In this document: piece after piece, positions 60,351-64,000 of the stretch
How the letters are laid out: the number at the start of each line of letters is the position of its first letter
Position numbering within the stretch: the first letter of the stretch is position 1
Assembly: GCF_030580855.1 (NCBI RefSeq)
Contig: NZ_JAUQOP010000013.1
Location: forward strand, 1-64,000
Source of the DNA: Pseudomonas citrullilanati
Lineage (GTDB): Bacteria; Pseudomonadota; Gammaproteobacteria; Pseudomonadales; Pseudomonadaceae
Direction: 5' to 3'
Length of the DNA: 64,000 nt
The notes under the pieces: generated by a model
Seen by the model: only the letters and a program-made list of their open reading frames with translations
Told to the model about the DNA's origin: nothing
Databases searched by the model: none
Made by a program: the position numbers and the translations under genes

Positions 60351-61613
60351 TCACAGACACTTTTGCAATTGGGGTGAACTATCGACAGTGGCTTTCGGTG
60401 TACGTGTCGAGCGCATCAGCGCAGGGCCGAACAGAGCCAGCGAAACCATCAGCAGCATCGGGAAATAGAGCAGTTTGTCGATGCCGAATGTGCTCACCAC
60501 GTATGCCAGGGCGGCAGGTCCCAGCAGCATGCCGGAGTAGCCGATGCAATTGACGATGCCGATATTGCGTCCGGCGTTGGCCGGGTCCTTGCGACCGGCG
60601 CTCGACAACATGAGTGGCGCGATGCAGGCTAGCCCGAGGCCGAACATAGCGAAGCCAATGAGACCGGCCAGGTGGGTATGGAATACCACGGTTACCAGCA
60701 AGCCACCGATCGCCACCAAAGAGCTGATCAACACCATTCGAGCCGGACCGACCCAAGCGGCAAATCGATCACCGAACAAGCGGGCGAAAAACTCCGCCCC
60801 GGTGAACACTGAGACGGCAATGCCGGCACTCGACGCTGTCGCACCCAGTACGCGCCGCCCATATTCCTGCCCCCAGTCCGCTACTGTCCCTTCACCGACC
60901 ATGCTGCCCAGCAACAGAATGCCGAACCCGATCATCAGCAAAATTGTTGCGTTCGACGAACGCTTCGCTACGCCGGCGTTCGCGGCAGGCATAGCCTCCA
61001 CGTGTGCGACGACTTCATGTTTTTCCAACATGAAATACCCAACAGCCGCTCCTACAACAATCGTGAAGCCTCCCAGCACTGCAAAGGGTACTGCAGCGCT
61101 TTCGGTAAATCGGGCTGCGAACAGACTTCCCACCATGCCCAGTAGAAAGCCGCCCAAGGCATAGGCCGCGTGGAACGATGTCATGATCGAGCGTTGGTAG
61201 AAGCGTTCCACTTGCACACCATGGGTGTTGAACGCGGTATCGGTTGCCCCGCGCAATAACCCCAGGACCACGCCGAAGAACAGGGCGAAGTTGAAGTCGG
61301 TGGTAAAGCCCAGGGGAATGATTGAGAGGGGGTAGGCAATGGCAGTGGCCAGGATCACCTTCTTGGCCCCGAACCTGTCGAGGAACAGGCCAACCAGGAA
61401 GGACCCGGCGGCACTGCCGACGCCGATACCGAAGGCTATCATGCCGAAGTTGGCATCGCCGAGGTCGCCGTTCAGGCCCATGTGGTGTCGAAAAGCGGAG
61501 ACACCCGTGGACCAGATATACAGCATTGCGCCGATCATCATAAAACCCGCGAAGGTAGCGATTCTGGCCCTGCGGATCCGTGGTGTGACGAGGCTATTGT
61601 CGATCTTGTTCAT
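60351..61613 (-). CDS. MFS transporter
   Basis: 420 residues, 12 predicted membrane helices. First helix about 17-37 (ARIATFAGFMMIGAMLYIWS); loop 2-3 FLDRFGAKK; TM5 region HAAYALGGFLLGMVG; helix 7-8 includes MVGEGTVADWGQEYGRR, a motif seen in YbjJ-like sugar/metabolite MFS proteins. The substrate is unknown; its position beside GMC and TPP enzymes suggests import of their substrate or export of a product. Starts 54 bases after the GMC gene. Confidence 0.85.
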   Translation of the reverse strand: MNKIDNSLVTPRIRRARIATFAGFMMIGAMLYIWSTGVSAFRHHMGLNGDLGDANFGMIAFGIGVGSAAGSFLVGLFLDRFGAKKVILATAIAYPLSIIPLGFTTDFNFALFFGVVLGLLRGATDTAFNTHGVQVERFYQRSIMTSFHAAYALGGFLLGMVGSLFAARFTESAAVPFAVLGGFTIVVGAAVGYFMLEKHEVVAHVEAMPAANAGVAKRSSNATILLMIGFGILLLGSMVGEGTVADWGQEYGRRVLGATASSAGIAVSVFTGAEFFARLFGDRFAAWVGPARMVLISSLVAIGGLLVTVVFHTHLAGLIGFAMFGLGLACIAPLMLSSAGRKDPANAGRNIGIVNCIGYSGMLLGPAALAYVVSTFGIDKLLYFPMLLMVSLALFGPALMRSTRTPKATVDSSPQLQKCL

Positions 61614-61667
61614 GTTTTAACAAATTCCTGTCAGCGAAAGCGTAGCGTCCCCGAGGGGGCGCTTCTA

Positions 61668-63269
61668 TCAATGGAAATTGGCAGCGACGCGCAAGGCATT
61701 GGCGGCAATGGTGAGCGCCGGGTTAACGGCTGCCGAGGAGGGAAACGAAGCGCTGTCGACGATCCAGACGTTGTCCAGGTCATGCATCTTGCAGCTCGCA
61801 TCCACGACGCTTTTCGCCGGATCATTGCCCATCACGGCTGTACCACATTGATGCGAGTTGGTACCGATGCCCATGCGCTCGGTCAGGATCAATGGATAGC
61901 CGGCTTTTTTCATCATTTGGCTCGTACGCCTGACCAGTTGTGCGTGGGCACTCAGGTTGTTGGGGGTCCAGTGCACCTTGATAGAGTCGCGTTCGGCATC
62001 GTATTCGATGCGATTATCCTGGGTCGGAATATCTTCCGAAGTCAGGTAGAGATCGACGCTGTGCGCGGTGATGTAGCGGGACACCATTTTGGGAATCCAC
62101 GGGCGCATGGGGGTGATCATGGGTTCGCGAATCTTGCCCAGCATTTGCACATTACCCAGCGGGAAGGCGTTGCCGTTACCGGCGGTGTACCAGTCGTTGA
62201 TCGCCAGGGTTTTCTGAAACTTCACGTCATTACTGCGTCGTGGATCAACGGCAATCATGAAGGTGCTGTTGTGCACCATGTAGTTTCTCCCCAACTGATC
62301 GGAACTGTTGCCCAGTCCATTAGGGTGTTGTGCATTGTGTGAGCGCAGGAGCAGGGCGGCGCTGTTCACCGCCCCGCAGGCCAATGCAACTCGGTTGGCC
62401 ACGATCCTGACGGGTCTGCCGTCTTTTGTGCCTCTGGCCTCGGTGACGCGTGTGCCGTCTTCAGAGGTCCATAGAACATCGATTTTCGTGCCGACCAACA
62501 GCCGGGCGCCATTTTCCAGGGCCGGACGCAATGCCGAAAGTTCCGCATCGGCTTTAGCTTCGAGCAGGCAGGGATAGCCGTCACAGGTGGAGCAGAGTAT
62601 GCAAGCCCGATCAGTGCCGTAGTCCACCGCTGCCGGCATGACGAAAGGTGACAGCCCGGCTTGCTGCATTGCGGCTTCAAGCGGCAACAACGCTGCGTCG
62701 TGTTTCAAACCGGGCCATGGATAAGGCTTGGAGCGCCATGGGTCAGTGGGATCCTGCCCCGCGTTGCCATGGACTTTGTACATTGTTTCGGCCTGGCAGT
62801 AGAACGGTTCCAGTTCTGCATAGGTGATAGGCCAGGCCGGGGCGATACCCTCGGCGTGATGGACCGCGCCAAAGTCTACTTCCCGGAAGCGCGGCAGCAT
62901 GGCGCCATAGAACTTGGTGTTGCCGCCGACGTAATAGAACACTCCTGGCGTGAAAGGCTTGTTGTTGCTGTCCAGCCATTGCTCGGCATTGCGGTAGCGA
63001 CCTTGGCCAAATACAGCAGCGGCGCTCCAGTTCTCGGACTCGCGTGGCAGGAAGTCTCCACGCTCGACGATCAGTACATCCAGTCCCTTGTCAACCAGAG
63101 CGTGGGCGAAGGTCGAGCCGCCCATGCCTGAACCAATGATCAGCACGTCGCAGGTCAGGTTTCCGTTTTCATCAGGCTTGGCTGTCGCAGTGGAGCGCCG
63201 GCTAACCGGCGCTCCCTCCGACGTGGCTTGCGCTGAATGAGTGATGATTGAAGTACTCACTTCTTGCAC
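61668..63269 (-). CDS. GMC-family FAD oxidoreductase
   Basis: 533 residues. FAD loop VLIIGSGMGGSTFAHAL (about 43-59), ERGDFLP, the GGNTKFYGAMLPRF segment, a Cys cluster CILCSTCDGYPC (about 224-235), active-site His in GTNSHQCGTAVMG and the C-terminal DSASFPSSAAVNPALTIAA. GMC enzymes oxidise alcohols or sugars; the Cys cluster places it near the gluconate-dehydrogenase/cellobiose-type bacterial branch. No signal peptide. Starts at GTG 63269 (weak ribosome site; another GTG three codons on), 14 bases after the TPP enzyme, so they should be co-expressed. Substrate unknown. Confidence 0.88.
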   Translation of the reverse strand: MQEVSTSIITHSAQATSEGAPVSRRSTATAKPDENGNLTCDVLIIGSGMGGSTFAHALVDKGLDVLIVERGDFLPRESENWSAAAVFGQGRYRNAEQWLDSNNKPFTPGVFYYVGGNTKFYGAMLPRFREVDFGAVHHAEGIAPAWPITYAELEPFYCQAETMYKVHGNAGQDPTDPWRSKPYPWPGLKHDAALLPLEAAMQQAGLSPFVMPAAVDYGTDRACILCSTCDGYPCLLEAKADAELSALRPALENGARLLVGTKIDVLWTSEDGTRVTEARGTKDGRPVRIVANRVALACGAVNSAALLLRSHNAQHPNGLGNSSDQLGRNYMVHNSTFMIAVDPRRSNDVKFQKTLAINDWYTAGNGNAFPLGNVQMLGKIREPMITPMRPWIPKMVSRYITAHSVDLYLTSEDIPTQDNRIEYDAERDSIKVHWTPNNLSAHAQLVRRTSQMMKKAGYPLILTERMGIGTNSHQCGTAVMGNDPAKSVVDASCKMHDLDNVWIVDSASFPSSAAVNPALTIAANALRVAANFH

Positions 63270-63283
63270 GCCTATATTGTCGT

Positions 63284-64000
63284 TTACAGATGCTGTTCTT
63301 TGTTGCGCAGCTCCCAGTACTCGTTCTGACGTTCGTCAGTGATGTACTCAGGTACCGGGAAGTCCCACCAGCCTGGAACCCACGGACCGGCAGCGTCGCG
63401 GTCCGTTGGCACTTCGATCAGCACCGGCGCATTGGCATCCAGGGCCTGTTGCAGGATTGGTTCCAGTTCCTCGTTGCTGTTGACGCAGAACGACAGCATG
63501 CCGAAGGCCTTGCCAAGCGCCGCGTAATCCGGCGAGTAGGGTTCGCCGTTGGGCAGGTTGAACTCACTGCCCAGGTGGCGGCTGGTTTGCTTGCGTTGTC
63601 CGCCACGGATCGACATGTAACCGGCATTGTTCTGGATCAGGAATACCACAGGAATATTGTTGGTCACGCAGACTGCGATTTCCTGTGGGTTCATGAGGAA
63701 GTCGCCATCGCCCAGAATGCACACCACCGGCTGGTTCGGTGCCGCCAGCTTGGCGCCGATGGCCGCAGGCACGGCCCAGCCCATGGACGAGAAACCGCCG
63801 GAAGTCAGGTGCGTGCGCGGGGTATAGACCGGGAAAGTCTGCTTGACCGCGCCTTGGGCGTTGCCCGAGCCGACCACTACGATGGTGTCCCGCGGGAAAA
63901 TCTTGCGCAGGGCACCCAACGGCCGTTGTGACGTGAACGGGAAACGGTCGGAATCGCGACGCGTGGCCAATTTGGCTTCCCAGAGATCTTGATTGCGCTT
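63284..64000 (-). CDS. thiamine-diphosphate enzyme, C-terminal part (acetolactate synthase-like), 5' end beyond the window
   Basis: The frame is open from the window edge (64000) to TAA 63284: 238 residues of the C-terminal TPP-binding domain. It has LTSGGFSSMGWAVPAAIGAKL and the metal/TPP motif GDGDFLMNPQEI with NN 17 residues further on, then IPVVFLIQNNAGYMSIRG. This is the acetolactate-synthase/benzoylformate-decarboxylase superfamily. The C-terminal DxxG... ending is WWDFPVPEYITDERQNEYW. The reaction cannot be set without the N-terminal half. First visible gene of the operon with the GMC oxidoreductase. Confidence 0.88.
   Translation of the reverse strand, partial: KRNQDLWEAKLATRRDSDRFPFTSQRPLGALRKIFPRDTIVVVGSGNAQGAVKQTFPVYTPRTHLTSGGFSSMGWAVPAAIGAKLAAPNQPVVCILGDGDFLMNPQEIAVCVTNNIPVVFLIQNNAGYMSIRGGQRKQTSRHLGSEFNLPNGEPYSPDYAALGKAFGMLSFCVNSNEELEPILQQALDANAPVLIEVPTDRDAAGPWVPGWWDFPVPEYITDERQNEYWELRNKEQHL

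Overview
The window is chromosomal DNA of a Pseudomonas, most likely from the P. fluorescens complex. The grounds are a complete mtlEFGKDYZ/mtlR mannitol locus, a mexEF-oprN type efflux operon, a DUF1652 protein, high-GC codon use with long antisense shadow frames, and many pseudomonad REP hairpins arranged as inverted pairs. No rRNA, tRNA, CRISPR array, complete insertion sequence or intact prophage was seen.

Layout. 1-4.1 kb: tandem REP pairs, the ABC-F protein YbiT, an integrase stub, two small proteins and the lipid A hydroxylase LpxO. 4.1-7.0 kb: a Ku/LigD end-joining pair whose LigD lacks the phosphoesterase domain and has altered ligase motifs. 7.2-10.7 kb: a secreted Pro/Asn-rich protein, a PQQ-type sugar dehydrogenase, a short threonine deaminase behind an isoleucine attenuator, and a DUF1652 gene behind a perfect Anr box. 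10.7-20.5 kb: the mannitol regulon (binding-protein ABC importer, dehydrogenase, xylulokinase, fructokinase, AraC activator). 20.5-33.6 kb: a glycosyltransferase, then a signalling block with a divergent response regulator, a 1160-aa hybrid kinase, CheR, CheB, a REC-kinase and a response regulator in overlapping frames; facing it is KaiC coupled to a pseudo-receiver hybrid kinase, plus a TPR protein.

33.9-39.8 kb: mexE-mexF-oprN. 40.0-47.6 kb: a periplasmic solute-binding-like protein, then a TetR regulator, an outer-membrane factor and a divergent adaptor/RND pump, tied together by four copies of one 24-bp operator architecture. 47.6-52.4 kb: a FabF-like ketosynthase, then an MFS/SDR operon divergent from a rare TetR-MarR fusion regulator. 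52.5-55.4 kb: a stub of a type I secretion ATPase and an RTX metalloprotease with four 83-residue repeats. 55.5-59.4 kb: an ABC exporter, an RcnR-like sensor with a DmeF cation exporter, and two small proteins. 59.8-64 kb: a probable operon of a TPP enzyme (running off the window), a GMC oxidoreductase, an MFS transporter and a UPF0303 protein.

The observations most worth following are the four-operator efflux regulon, the TetR-MarR fusion (an OhrR-like domain with Ser at the usual Cys position and a 20-bp palindrome in its linker), the isoleucine attenuator, the KaiC/pseudo-receiver-kinase pair and the LigD variant. All family assignments come from reading the sequence and recalled family knowledge; no database search was run.
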